64,000 nucleotides of DNA, from the NCBI RefSeq assembly GCF_900148835.1, contig NZ_FRYK01000004.1:1-64000 (forward strand), given 5' to 3'. This document shows, piece after piece, positions 24,412-33,230 of this stretch. The notes under the pieces were generated by a model. The model saw only the letters and a list, made by a program, of their open reading frames with translations, was not told the origin of the DNA and did no database searches. Position 1 is the first letter of the stretch; each line of letters begins with the position of its first letter. This stretch comes from Flavobacterium cucumis. Lineage in GTDB: Bacteria > Bacteroidota > Bacteroidia > Flavobacteriales > Flavobacteriaceae. A program made the position numbers and the translations under genes.

Positions 24412-25682
24412 AAAAACTAATTTTAATTTTTGCATTAGTATTTAGCTTTAATTCTAATGCACAATCTTTTTCAGATGGAGTTTACAACACCAATTATGGA
24501 ACTATTAATTTGACTTTTGAACAAGGTTTTGAGTATCCAAACGGAGGAATAGTTTATGGCGATTATAAAGGAATTGGGACTATTACGGGTTCGACAGCTA
24601 ACGTAGGAAAAGAAATTGTTGGAAATTTTCATAACGGTGCTGCTGAAGGAAAGTTTATTTTCTTTTCGCCATCTGGCAAACAACACTTTTTTGATAGTGG
24701 AATTACTTCTTTTAATGGAAACTGGGGGTATGGTACAGATAATAAATATTCTACAAACCCCGATTACATTTGGAAAGTAACATCAAAAGCTGGCGGAAAA
24801 GATGCTGTTAAAAACGTTACAAATGTTTGGAGCGGTAAATGGAACACCACACAAGGTTACATTATTTTACAGCAGGTGGGTAACAAAATAACAGGTAAAT
24901 ATCATGATGTGGGAAATATTGATGCAACCTATAATCCTTCTACAAAAAAACTAACAGGAACTTTTACAAATAATGGTAAAAAAGGATATTTAGAATATTC
25001 TTTTGAAGGGAATAGTTTTAAAGGGAAATGGGGTTGGACAACAGCACTTTCGGGTGGTAACTGGGACGGAACCAAACATGTGAAAAATAATAAAGTTATT
25101 ACGAGTAGTTCAACTTCAACAAGCAATAATCAAAATTCCACAACAATACAACAAGGATTAACTAGTGACGCTAATTCTTCTAATAATCCTAAGAAAATTA
25201 CAGTTAAATTATTACATATTTTTCAAGGTAATGGAGTTTTTAATAGATTTCCTGATTTATATGGAATTGTTTCAGTTGATATAATAAAAGTTACTCAAAA
25301 CAGTTCAGAATCAGTAAGAAGTTTTGGAAATAAATCAAAATATCTTTTAAATTCGACTGAAGACTATGCTTTTCGTTATGGTGGTAATGATGGAAGTGCA
25401 GTTCCAAATTCTCCTCAATATACACGTGAATACAATATTAGTTCCCAAGATTGGAATGATAGAAATGTAAAATTCGAAATTAGAATTACTCATCATATAA
25501 AAGGAAAAATAAATGGTCCGAATCAGGATTATGAAAAATACACAGAGGTTTTCGATTTAAAAACTATTCCTGTAGACGGAAGTAACAATATTTGGGTAGG
25601 GTATAACTATAAAAACGGAAATTATGTTGACTATGGATTAGAGTTTGATAAATCTAGAGTCTTGTTTAAAATAATTAAGTAA
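24408..25682 (+). CDS. secreted hypothetical protein, 424 aa
   Basis: Signal peptide (MKKLILIFALVFSFNSNAQ). Residues 20-230 hold two Gly/Trp-rich beta segments that look like copies of each other and resemble MORN-like or lipocalin-like sheets: GTITGSTANVGKEIVGNFHNGAAEGKF and NKITGKYHDVGNIDATYNP...LTGTFTNNGKKG. A Ser/Thr/Asn-rich linker (about 232-262) separates a C-terminal beta domain (ITVKLLHIFQGNGVFNRF). There is no sorting domain or lipobox, so it is periplasmic or secreted another way. It is coupled to the preceding T9SS gene by an ATGA overlap. Family not recognised. Confidence 0.7.
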   Translation: MKKLILIFALVFSFNSNAQSFSDGVYNTNYGTINLTFEQGFEYPNGGIVYGDYKGIGTITGSTANVGKEIVGNFHNGAAEGKFIFFSPSGKQHFFDSGITSFNGNWGYGTDNKYSTNPDYIWKVTSKAGGKDAVKNVTNVWSGKWNTTQGYIILQQVGNKITGKYHDVGNIDATYNPSTKKLTGTFTNNGKKGYLEYSFEGNSFKGKWGWTTALSGGNWDGTKHVKNNKVITSSSTSTSNNQNSTTIQQGLTSDANSSNNPKKITVKLLHIFQGNGVFNRFPDLYGIVSVDIIKVTQNSSESVRSFGNKSKYLLNSTEDYAFRYGGNDGSAVPNSPQYTREYNISSQDWNDRNVKFEIRITHHIKGKINGPNQDYEKYTEVFDLKTIPVDGSNNIWVGYNYKNGNYVDYGLEFDKSRVLFKIIK

Positions 25683-25701
25683 CCTTTTTTATTTAATACA
25701 A

Positions 25702-26346
25702 ATGAAAGCGATTTATTTTTTACAATTATTATGGATAATATCACTCTTTTCCTGCAACAAAGCCAAAGAAAGCATGCAAGATGAAGTTACTGATGCAGTG
25801 GAAAATGCAGTAGAGCGTAAAACTGGAACTCAAGTAGATTTACCAGATACAAGCGAAATAGCTGATAATGGTGGTTTTATCAACTACAAGTCTGCAACTA
25901 AAACGTATCTTACTGAAAAGGAAAAAATGCAAGCAACTGTGATTTTTCAAAAAGACAATGACGGGCTATCAATTGCTTTTCAAATGACAGGTGAAAACGG
26001 GAAGTCTTTTGTTGCAACGATAAGTGATATCTCTGAAAAATTTACATTGCCATTAAAAGCAAAATTTGCAATCAGTAACAAATATGATGGTGAAAATCCA
26101 ACTGCAAATATAACTTTCATGGAAGTTAACGATACTGGAATGAAATCTTCTGAAGTTCCTTTTGAAGGAGAAATGATCATAACAAAACTTTCAAAAGATG
26201 AAGTAATATTTGAAATTAACGGAAAAGGAAGCGATGCAATGAATATCGATAGTCCTTCTAATTGGAATGTAATAACAGGTAATGGTAAACTTGTTCATCC
26301 AATTATTTTGAGTTACGGTATTGATAAAAATAACATTTTAAAATAA
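25702..26346 (+). CDS. lipoprotein, 214 aa
   Basis: Lipobox in LLWIISLFSCNKAKE (Cys18), then an acidic amphipathic helix (MQDEVTDAVENAVERKTG). A beta-rich domain of about 150 residues follows (TVIFQKDNDGLSIAFQMTGENG, EGEMIITKLSKDEVIFEINGKG). No known family is recognised. It lies 19 bases after the previous gene, the largest gap in the operon, and 6 bases before another lipoprotein with a similar helical start. Probably tethered in the periplasm. Confidence 0.72.
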   Translation: MKAIYFLQLLWIISLFSCNKAKESMQDEVTDAVENAVERKTGTQVDLPDTSEIADNGGFINYKSATKTYLTEKEKMQATVIFQKDNDGLSIAFQMTGENGKSFVATISDISEKFTLPLKAKFAISNKYDGENPTANITFMEVNDTGMKSSEVPFEGEMIITKLSKDEVIFEINGKGSDAMNIDSPSNWNVITGNGKLVHPIILSYGIDKNNILK

Positions 26347-26352
26347 ACTAAC

Positions 26353-27075
26353 ATGAAAATAGTACAGCTTATATTATTAAGTGTTTTTCTTTTTGCCTTT
26401 TCGTGTAAAGAAGAAAATAAAAACGAACTAGAAAATCAATTAGAAACAGCGATTGAATCGTCTGGTGGAAAAACTGCAGACGAATGGAACGGTAAATTAG
26501 ACCAGTTGTTTACACTTGAAATGGCATCTCAAGTAACTCATTACGATGCTTCAGAAGCTGTTAAAGATTATAATCAAGTACTAAAAAATCCTCAAACGCA
26601 CAGTGTACAGTACAAATGGGATAAAGGTAGAGTTGAGGTTTCAGATAAAATTAAAAACCCAATAACTGGTAAACCTATGGAAATTCCAACTAATGATTAT
26701 GTTGAGGTTTCTTGGGTAAGAACAACCACTTTAGAGGAATTCAAGCACAATTATCATACGCCAACAACTGAAGAATTGGCAAATGCTTCTAAAGCTATGG
26801 ATGCCAAAACGAAAGAAATGCAAAATTCAGGAAAAGCTACATCTGATCAAGCTGCAAAAGCAAAAGAAATAGCAACTTCTTTAGGCGAGGGATTAAGTTA
26901 TACTGAAATTCCAAGCATTGGGAATTATGCAGTTTGGAATAATAAGGATAAAAATTTAAAAGTTTTTTATCAAGGATTAGAGTTTCAGGTTTATGCCAAC
27001 TTAGGGAATGAAGATAAAAATAAAGAAGCTTGTATAGCAACGGCAAAATTAATAATAACAGAAAAACTTCAATAA
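26353..27075 (+). CDS. lipoprotein, 240 aa
   Basis: Lipobox in LLSVFLFAFSCKEEN (Cys18), then an acidic helix (NELENQLETAIESSGGK) like that of the lipoprotein encoded just upstream. The rest is mixed alpha/beta, with a Lys/Ala-rich helix (TKEMQNSGKATSDQAAKAKEIA, in part) in the middle and a beta end (YAVWNNKDKNLKVFYQGLEFQVYAN). No recognised domain. Its position in the exported operon and the shared N-terminal layout suggest that the two lipoproteins work together, which is inference. Confidence 0.7.
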   Translation: MKIVQLILLSVFLFAFSCKEENKNELENQLETAIESSGGKTADEWNGKLDQLFTLEMASQVTHYDASEAVKDYNQVLKNPQTHSVQYKWDKGRVEVSDKIKNPITGKPMEIPTNDYVEVSWVRTTTLEEFKHNYHTPTTEELANASKAMDAKTKEMQNSGKATSDQAAKAKEIATSLGEGLSYTEIPSIGNYAVWNNKDKNLKVFYQGLEFQVYANLGNEDKNKEACIATAKLIITEKLQ

Positions 27076-27076
27076 A

Positions 27077-27472
27077 ATGAGAATAACTCTTTTAATTATT
27101 ACTTTGTTCTTTGCTCTTAGTTCTCAAGCCCAATTGCAGTTTTGGAATACAAATGCCACATCTAATATGCCATTATTTGAGATAAAATGGGGAGAAAAAA
27201 CAACCATTTATTCAAAAGTAGGATATGAAACCAAGCCTACTTATGTTTTTAATAAAGTGGCACCTCAAGTTTATAATGGAGATGGAAAAACAAAATTTAA
27301 AATGATAGTTGAATCAGTTGATAATGTAGCAAAACGAATTTTTGAAATCAGTTATACTCATTATCGACAAACCAATTATTATTTGGGTTATATAAAGGCA
27401 ACCTACATTTATCATGATAAAAGACCTGCAAAAGTTTTAGAAGAATATTATGAAACAGTTAAAAACCCATGA
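27077..27472 (+). CDS. small exported protein, 131 aa
   Basis: Signal peptide (MRITLLIITLFFALSSQAQ) and a mature part of about 110 residues with many Tyr and Lys residues (THYRQTNYYLGYIKATYIYHDK), likely beta-rich. It starts one base after the preceding stop and ends one base before the next ATG. No family is recognised. Periplasmic location is expected. Confidence 0.68.
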   Translation: MRITLLIITLFFALSSQAQLQFWNTNATSNMPLFEIKWGEKTTIYSKVGYETKPTYVFNKVAPQVYNGDGKTKFKMIVESVDNVAKRIFEISYTHYRQTNYYLGYIKATYIYHDKRPAKVLEEYYETVKNP

Positions 27473-27473
27473 T

Positions 27474-27971
27474 ATGAATTCATTAAAAAAAATAATAGCA
27501 ACAATATTTTTAATAGTAGCATCAAATAGTTTTGCTCAATATGTACAAGGTGAAATAAAAGTAAAGGAACAATCTAAACTTGAAATAAGTTTAAAATCAA
27601 ATAAAGCAGTAAATCTATTTGCCGATTTCAGAGAAGATAAATTTCCTATACAATTTGTTTTTACTGGGAATTCTTTACCATTAAATTCTGACAAGAAGAT
27701 TGTAGTCTCATTTGTTTTTACAACAACTTTGAAAAAGGATGGTAAAGTAATTGCTTCAAGTAAAAGAAGTCCAATGCCTTTTTTTCCTGGAGATATGTTT
27801 ATACCAGTTGAAACATTTGATTTTATTTCAATGTTGTCTTATTTAAAAGAAAATTCAGATACTACAGTTTCTGAAATTCCTAAAGGAAATTATGAAATCA
27901 TCTTAGAAGCGAAACCTGTGGGGGTTAAAGGAGAAATTAGTGAAGCAAAACTTAATTTAAAACTTAATTAA
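27474..27971 (+). CDS. exported hypothetical protein, 165 aa
   Basis: I use the internal ATG at which the signal peptide MNSLKKIIATIFLIVASNSFAQ begins. The longer reading frame would overlap the previous gene by 23 bases and place eight polar residues before the signal. The mature part looks like a small beta sandwich (EIKVKEQSKLEISLKSNKAV, FVFTTTLKKDGKVIASSKRS, GNYEIILEAKPVGVKG). No known domain. Penultimate gene of the exported operon. Confidence 0.68.
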   Translation: MNSLKKIIATIFLIVASNSFAQYVQGEIKVKEQSKLEISLKSNKAVNLFADFREDKFPIQFVFTGNSLPLNSDKKIVVSFVFTTTLKKDGKVIASSKRSPMPFFPGDMFIPVETFDFISMLSYLKENSDTTVSEIPKGNYEIILEAKPVGVKGEISEAKLNLKLN

Positions 27972-27973
27972 TT

Positions 27974-28450
27974 ATGAAAAAAGTTATTACAATATTAGTC
28001 ATTATGATTTTAGGATATTCATGTTCAAGTGATGATAGTCCAGCTCAAGATAAAGTTATTGGCGAATGGCAACACACCAAAACGGTTCGAATTACGTACG
28101 GTGGAGCTGAAACGGAAGACCTTGTCGGTGGTTGTCAATTGTTAAGCAGATTTATAATCAATGCTGATGGAACTTTTGTTGAAAGAGAATTCGACTTTAA
28201 TGCTGTTTTTGATGAGTGTAGAGAACAAAATAGTTCTTTTACTGGCGATAAAATTTGGGCTAAAAGCTTAAATGGGCAATATGTTTTTCATCAAATTAGC
28301 ACTAATCCTAGTTATGATTCTGTTTATGAAGTTGCCGTAGAGTCTTCGTTCACAGGAAATACGATGGAATTAAAATTTAAAGAAGTAAATAGTAATCCAA
28401 ACAATCCTGATGATATAGAATATTATATCAGAACATATCAAAAACAATAG
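27974..28450 (+). CDS. lipocalin-like lipoprotein
   Basis: Lipobox in ILVIMILGYSCSSDDS (Cys17) and the typical Ser/Asp-rich tether. DKVIGEWQHTKTV then begins a lipocalin-like barrel (ADGTFVEREFDFN, AKSLNGQYVFHQI, TGNTMELKFKE) ending in an Arg/Tyr strand (YYIRTYQKQ). Bacteroidota carry many such single-domain lipoproteins; the ligand is unknown. It is the last gene of the exported operon, with the terminator starting 10 bases after its stop. Confidence 0.75.
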   Translation: MKKVITILVIMILGYSCSSDDSPAQDKVIGEWQHTKTVRITYGGAETEDLVGGCQLLSRFIINADGTFVEREFDFNAVFDECREQNSSFTGDKIWAKSLNGQYVFHQISTNPSYDSVYEVAVESSFTGNTMELKFKEVNSNPNNPDDIEYYIRTYQKQ

Positions 28451-28460
28451 TTTTAAAAAT

Positions 28461-28489
28461 AAAGAGGTTTCTCCAGACAACCTCTTTTT
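28461..28489. terminator. bidirectional terminator, exported operon and mnmE
   Basis: A 9-bp stem (AAAGAGGTT with AACCTCTTT) with a 9-base loop has T runs on both strands. It ends the exported operon on one side and mnmE on the other. Confidence 0.82.
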
Positions 28490-28504
28490 AAATGTCTAAT
28501 AAAT

Positions 28505-29896
28505 TTATTTCCCGATACAGAAATTCGCAAAAATATTTCCTAACAACTCATCATTAGTCACTTCTCCAGTAATTTCTCCAAAATAATGCAACGCAGAGCG
28601 AATATCAATAGCCATTAAGTCCGAAGAAAGACCTGAGTCTAAGCCCCATTTCACTTTTTGGACTTCTTCTAATGCTTTTAATAAGGAATCGTAATGGCGG
28701 GTGTTGGTTACAATTGTTTCGTTATTTCGTAAAGCGCCAGTATTTACAAATGACATTAATTCATTTTTTAATTCGTCAATACCTACTTTTTGTTTTGCAG
28801 AAATAAAAATTGAATTTTCAATTTGAGATTCTAGATTTCGGAGTAAACTCTCTTCTAGTTTATCTTTTTTATTAAATATCGTAAGTAATGCTTTTTGAGG
28901 ATATTTGTTTTTAATTTTTTCTACTTCTACTTTTAAACCTTCCAAACTCTCCATTGTTAGTTCCGTACTGTCAACAAGGAATAAAACCACCTGTGCTTGC
29001 TCAATCTTTTCAAATGTCTTTTGAATCCCGATACTTTCCACCACATCTTTCGTTTCACGAATTCCTGCAGTATCAATAAATCTAAAACCAATTCCGTCGA
29101 TTACTAATTCATCTTCAATCGTATCACGAGTTGTTCCCGCAATGTCAGAAACAATGGCGCGTTCTTCATTCAATAAGGCATTCAATAAAGTCGATTTCCC
29201 AACATTCGGTTCGCCCACAATAGCAACAGGAATACCATTTTTAATAACATTTCCAACGGCAAACGAATCAATCAAACGTTTTAAAACGAATTCAATTCGC
29301 TCTAATAATACATGAAATTGGGTTCTATCAGCAAATTCTACATCTTCTTCTGCAAAGTCTAATTCCAATTCGATTAAAGAAGCGAAATTCAGTAATTCTT
29401 CACGCAATTTCGCAATTTCGTTACTGAAACCACCACGCATTTGTTGCATCGCGATTTGATGTGACGCTTCATTATCCGAAGCAATTAAGTCAGCAACCGC
29501 TTCGGCTTGCGATAGATCCAATTTCCCGTTCAAAAAAGCACGTAAGGTAAATTCACCTGCTTGTGCCATTTTAGCTCCTCTACGAAGCAATAACTGGATG
29601 ATTTGTTGTTGGATAAAAGTAGAACCATGACACGAAATTTCAATCACATTTTCACCTGTATACGAATTTGGACCTTTGAAAATGGAAAGCAGCACCTGAT
29701 CGTACACTTTACCCTGATCTACAATATGGCCGAGGTGAATCGTATGCGTTTTCTGTTTCGTAATATCTTTCCCTGAAACCGATTGAAATACTTCCGCCGC
29801 TATCGTAATAGCATCTTTACCAGATAATCGAATAATAGCAATCGCACCCGCTCCAGACGGTGTAGCTAATGCAACTATGGTTTCTTGTGGAATCAT
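28505..29896 (-). CDS. mnmE: tRNA uridine-5-carboxymethylaminomethyl(34) synthesis GTPase MnmE
   Basis: A full-length 463-aa MnmE/TrmE. The N-terminal tetrahydrofolate-binding domain begins ETIVALATPSGAGAIAIIRLSG. An inserted GTPase domain has VGEPNVGKSTLLNALL (about 229), SDIAGTTRDT, DTAGIRET and FNKKDKL. The protein ends in the invariant FCIGK, whose Cys is essential. With MnmG it modifies the wobble uridine of tRNAs in the cytoplasm. A -7 element (TATCTTTG, minus strand, 29915-29922) lies about 18 bases before the ATG. Apparently monocistronic. Confidence 0.97.
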   Translation of the reverse strand: MIPQETIVALATPSGAGAIAIIRLSGKDAITIAAEVFQSVSGKDITKQKTHTIHLGHIVDQGKVYDQVLLSIFKGPNSYTGENVIEISCHGSTFIQQQIIQLLLRRGAKMAQAGEFTLRAFLNGKLDLSQAEAVADLIASDNEASHQIAMQQMRGGFSNEIAKLREELLNFASLIELELDFAEEDVEFADRTQFHVLLERIEFVLKRLIDSFAVGNVIKNGIPVAIVGEPNVGKSTLLNALLNEERAIVSDIAGTTRDTIEDELVIDGIGFRFIDTAGIRETKDVVESIGIQKTFEKIEQAQVVLFLVDSTELTMESLEGLKVEVEKIKNKYPQKALLTIFNKKDKLEESLLRNLESQIENSIFISAKQKVGIDELKNELMSFVNTGALRNNETIVTNTRHYDSLLKALEEVQKVKWGLDSGLSSDLMAIDIRSALHYFGEITGEVTNDELLGNIFANFCIGK

Positions 29897-30340
29897 GTTC
29901 TAAATTTAATCCTGCAAAGATAAATCAAAGTCAGAAGTTAGAAGTTAGAAGATGGAAGTTTTTTTAGTTAGGAGTTGTTACACAAAGTCTCACTAAGTTT
30001 AGCACAGAGTTACACCAAGTTTTTATTTGCGTTCTTTGCGAAAAAATGTTGCTTCTTTCCGTAATAAAAAATATCACTTGTTCAAGAGATGCTTGCCAGC
30101 ATGACAAACTAAGTAGATAGGCTATTGTGAACTATGTAAAGTGAAACGCCTAAAATCAACACAAAGCAACTCTATTGTGTCTATGTGTTTAAAAGAAAAC
30201 CCGCACTTGAAAATCCGTTTTATCCGCGTGCCAATGCAATAAAATTAAAAAACCACAAAAGCTATAGCCAAGTGGTTCTTAAGTTAGTTAGGGTTGGTAA
30301 TAAGATTTTTCAGTTAGACTGTAAAATCAATTATTGTAAA
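29897..30340. other. 444-base intergenic region with degenerate repeats
   Basis: No credible gene. It holds the mnmE promoter element (29915-29922, minus strand). A heptad-type repeat follows, made of AGTTAGA units (about 29930-29975), then a CACAAAGT/CACTAAGT-type run (29970-30040) common in Flavobacteriaceae intergenic DNA. At about 30085-30110 there is a half copy of the AGATGC...GCATGACAAA palindrome family. A stem AACCAC/GTGGTT (30251-30277) could terminate dnaN read leftward. Confidence 0.6.
30245..30280 (-). terminator. possible dnaN terminator
   Basis: On the minus strand AACCAC...GTGGTT closes a loop that itself contains GCTATAGC, and a T-rich run follows. It lies about 65 bases past the dnaN stop codon. 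Confidence 0.45.
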
Positions 30341-31459
30341 TTAGTTGCTCAACATTACTGGCATTACAAGCATCGTAACGGTTTCGCCTTCGTCTAAACC
30401 GTCAACTGGGGTTAAAATACCCGCTCTGTTTGGCATTGACATTTCTAATTGGATTTCATCACTTGATAAATTATTCAACATTTCTGTTAAGAAACGCGAG
30501 TTGAATCCGATTTGCATATCGTCTCCTTGGTAGTCACAAGTCAAACGTTCGTCAGCTTTGTTTGAGTAATCGATATCTTCAGCTGATATATTCAATTCGG
30601 TTCCTGCGATTTTTAAACGAATTTGGTGCGTTGTTTTGTTAGCAAAGATAGCCACACGACGAACCGAGTTTAAAAACTGCACTCTGTTGATTAATAATTT
30701 GTTTGGATTTTCTTTTGGAATAACCGCTTCGTAGTTTGGATATTTTCCATCGATTAAACGACAAGTTAATACATAATTCTCAAAAGAGAAAGTTGCATTT
30801 GAATCGTTATATTCGATTGAAACTTCAGCATCAGAAGCACCTAAAATTCCTTTTAAAATGTTTAAAGGTTTTTTCGGCATAATAAAATCCGCAACTTGAG
30901 ATGCTTTTACATCCGTACGAGCGTATTTTACTAATTTGTGAGCGTCTGTGGCTACGAAGATTAATCCTTCTGGTGAAAATTGGAAGAAAACACCACTCAT
31001 CACTGGGCGTAAATCATCGTTTCCAGCAGCGAAAATCGTTTTGCTTACCGCAGTTGCTAATACTTCTGCAGGAACTAATGTTTTTGAAGGATCGTCTAAA
31101 ACTACTGCTTTAGGGAATTCTTCTCCTGGAGCGTAAGCAATCGCATATTTACCCGAGTTCGAACTAATTTCTACTGTAGAATTGTCTTCAACAGTAAACG
31201 TTAACGGTTGCTCTGGGAAGGTTTTTAAGATATCTAATAAAAGTTTTGCAGGAATAGCTACACTTCCTTGGCTCGTAGAATCAATTTCTAACGTTGCCGT
31301 CATCGTTGTTTCTAAATCGGAAGCTGAAACTTTTAATTGGTTGTTGTCTAATTCAAAAAGGAAATTATCAAGGATAGGTAAGGTGTTGCTGCTGTTGATA
31401 ACACTTCCTAAAACTTGCAATTGTTTTAATAAATACGAACTCGATACTATAAACTTCAT
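30341..31459 (-). CDS. dnaN: DNA polymerase III beta subunit (sliding clamp)
   Basis: 372 aa, the normal clamp length, with three repeated clamp folds. The start MKFIVSSSYLLKQLQVLGSVI, LPILDNFLFEL, FIMPKKPLNIL and the end EGETVTMLVMPVMLSN are typical. The protein encircles DNA and tethers the polymerase and repair enzymes. It has one of the clearest promoters of the window directly upstream. In many Flavobacteriaceae dnaN lies next to gldG, as here, but not with dnaA. Confidence 0.97.
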   Translation of the reverse strand: MKFIVSSSYLLKQLQVLGSVINSSNTLPILDNFLFELDNNQLKVSASDLETTMTATLEIDSTSQGSVAIPAKLLLDILKTFPEQPLTFTVEDNSTVEISSNSGKYAIAYAPGEEFPKAVVLDDPSKTLVPAEVLATAVSKTIFAAGNDDLRPVMSGVFFQFSPEGLIFVATDAHKLVKYARTDVKASQVADFIMPKKPLNILKGILGASDAEVSIEYNDSNATFSFENYVLTCRLIDGKYPNYEAVIPKENPNKLLINRVQFLNSVRRVAIFANKTTHQIRLKIAGTELNISAEDIDYSNKADERLTCDYQGDDMQIGFNSRFLTEMLNNLSSDEIQLEMSMPNRAGILTPVDGLDEGETVTMLVMPVMLSN

Positions 31460-31499
31460 TATCTTGTATTTTAAAATCGTGATTTGATTTTATATTTCA

Positions 31500-31530
31500 C
31501 AAATATATTCTAATTCTGCTCAATCGCAAA
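31500..31530 (-). promoter_or_regulatory. dnaN promoter
   Basis: Minus strand: TTTG (31527-31530), a 19-base spacer, TATATTTG (31500-31507). Both elements match the Bacteroidota housekeeping consensus without mismatch. The start of transcription should be near 31496, about 37 bases before the ATG. Confidence 0.8.
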
Positions 31531-31547
31531 AACAATTTTATTAACAA

Positions 31548-33230
31548 CTAGCGGCTGTATTTTCTTTTTCGTAAGAATGTAAATAAAAACCCAAAGATAG
31601 CTAAGATAACTATTGGTAATCCGACAGTTACTAATTGTGCTATGGTGTAGTTTTTGTAAACTTCTTCTTTATTTAAAAGCGGTAAATCGACGTCTTTACT
31701 TCGTATGTTAATAAGTCCGTTGTCGTCTAAAAGGTAATTTACGCAGTTCATTAAGAACTCTTTGTTGCCATATAATTGATTCGTCCATTTGTCGAAACCT
31801 AATTCTAATGGCATCCCTTTGTCTAACTGGTTTTTAATCACATCACCATCCGAGATCACAATCATTTTATTGTCTTTTCCCGTCGCTTGAAACGAATTGT
31901 CTTTGAATGGTAGCACTCGATTTTGATACATCGAATGGAATTTTCCTTCCATTAAAACTGCTACTGGAAGTAATCCTTTTCCTAAATATTCTTCTTCAGT
32001 GGTTTCTTCTGTCACCATATCTAATGAAATTGGACTTGGAGTACCCACCGTCTTCGAATATTCAGACGAACTTAAAAGAACTGTTTTTTTGATGTCGTTC
32101 TTTAATAATTCAATAGGTGATGCAAATTCAAACTTAATCCCTTCCATGTTTTTCACGATAGGATTGGTTGACGTTGGATAGATAAACGGCGCAAATTTCC
32201 AAGTGTATTCTTGCATTTGGGTTTCGCTTCCTTGATTTCCAGAGGCTAGTTTAATAGGCGTGGCATATTCGTCTTTTACCAATAAGGGATTGATTCGGAT
32301 ACCGTATTTGAAAAACATATCGGATAAGTTCAATTCGCGTTGTGCCGCTAAAATCGTACCCGTTTCGTTATACAAACTGTCCATATCTGCCGAAACGACA
32401 TCGACTAACCACAACGTTTTTCCGCCATTGATAATGAACTGGTCCAATACTTGTTTTTCTTCTTCTGTGAAGGCTTCTGTAGGTTTTGCAATTACGGCTA
32501 AATCGTATTTTTTTAAGGCTTCTAATGTCTGAGTAGGTTGTTTGGCTACCGAATCCAATGTAAAGGGGCCAATGTAATAACTTTCTTTAACCGTTCTTAG
32601 GAAATCCGCCATAAAAGGTTCTAACATTTCTCCGTTACCTTTGATTACCGCGATTTTCTTTTGTTTTTCTTTCGAAATTTTATTGATGGCCTCTGCAAAA
32701 CCAAATTCCAAATGCTGTACCGAACTAATTACTTTTTCTTCAGTAGTAGCCCCCATTAAGTTTTTCAATAACGCCACTTTCGTGAATTTATCACCATACG
32801 TCGCTTGCGCCCAAGGGAATACCACTTCTTGCGATTGCTTTCCTTTGTCTTCTACGGTGATGCTCAACGGTTGCATCCCTTTGGCATAGAATTCTTTCAT
32901 TTTTTCTACTCGTGTCTCCTCTTTTTCAATCGGATTTTTGAAGTTAAAAATGATGTTTGAATTATAAGCCGTGAATTCCTCTAAAAGTTGTTTGGTTTCG
33001 TTTTGTAAACGTTTAAATTCCGGTGGAAAGTTTCCTTCTAAATAGACTTCGATGTAAAACGGACTATCGACACTTTTGATGATGTTTAATGTCGTTTCTG
33101 AAAGTGTATAACGTTTGTCTTGCGTTAAGTCAAAACGTTTGAAAAAGAAGTTACTAATTAAATTGATAACGATGATTGCTAAAAATACAATTCCTAATTG
33201 CTTTAAAGCTTTTGATTTGTGCTCTTTCAT
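31548..33230 (-). CDS. gldG: gliding-motility ABC transporter auxiliary protein GldG
   Basis: N-terminal membrane helix (LGIVFLAIIVINLISNFFF), then KRFDLTQDKRYTLSETT, the family signature. An ABC-type uncharacterised transport domain includes the IKGNGE and DQFIINGGKTLWLVD stretches, and a C-terminal membrane helix precedes FLRKRKYSR. GldG works with GldF and the ATPase GldA in gliding of Flavobacterium. I start at the ATG that overlaps the gldF stop as TAATG; an in-frame ATG two codons upstream is possible. About 560 aa, the expected length. gldA is not in this window. Confidence 0.93.
   Translation of the reverse strand: MKEHKSKALKQLGIVFLAIIVINLISNFFFKRFDLTQDKRYTLSETTLNIIKSVDSPFYIEVYLEGNFPPEFKRLQNETKQLLEEFTAYNSNIIFNFKNPIEKEETRVEKMKEFYAKGMQPLSITVEDKGKQSQEVVFPWAQATYGDKFTKVALLKNLMGATTEEKVISSVQHLEFGFAEAINKISKEKQKKIAVIKGNGEMLEPFMADFLRTVKESYYIGPFTLDSVAKQPTQTLEALKKYDLAVIAKPTEAFTEEEKQVLDQFIINGGKTLWLVDVVSADMDSLYNETGTILAAQRELNLSDMFFKYGIRINPLLVKDEYATPIKLASGNQGSETQMQEYTWKFAPFIYPTSTNPIVKNMEGIKFEFASPIELLKNDIKKTVLLSSSEYSKTVGTPSPISLDMVTEETTEEEYLGKGLLPVAVLMEGKFHSMYQNRVLPFKDNSFQATGKDNKMIVISDGDVIKNQLDKGMPLELGFDKWTNQLYGNKEFLMNCVNYLLDDNGLINIRSKDVDLPLLNKEEVYKNYTIAQLVTVGLPIVILAIFGFLFTFLRKRKYSR

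Noticed and set aside
30185..30397. Open frame of 70 codons between mnmE and dnaN
   Set aside because: Runs through degenerate repeats and into the antisense of dnaN; no domain and atypical composition.
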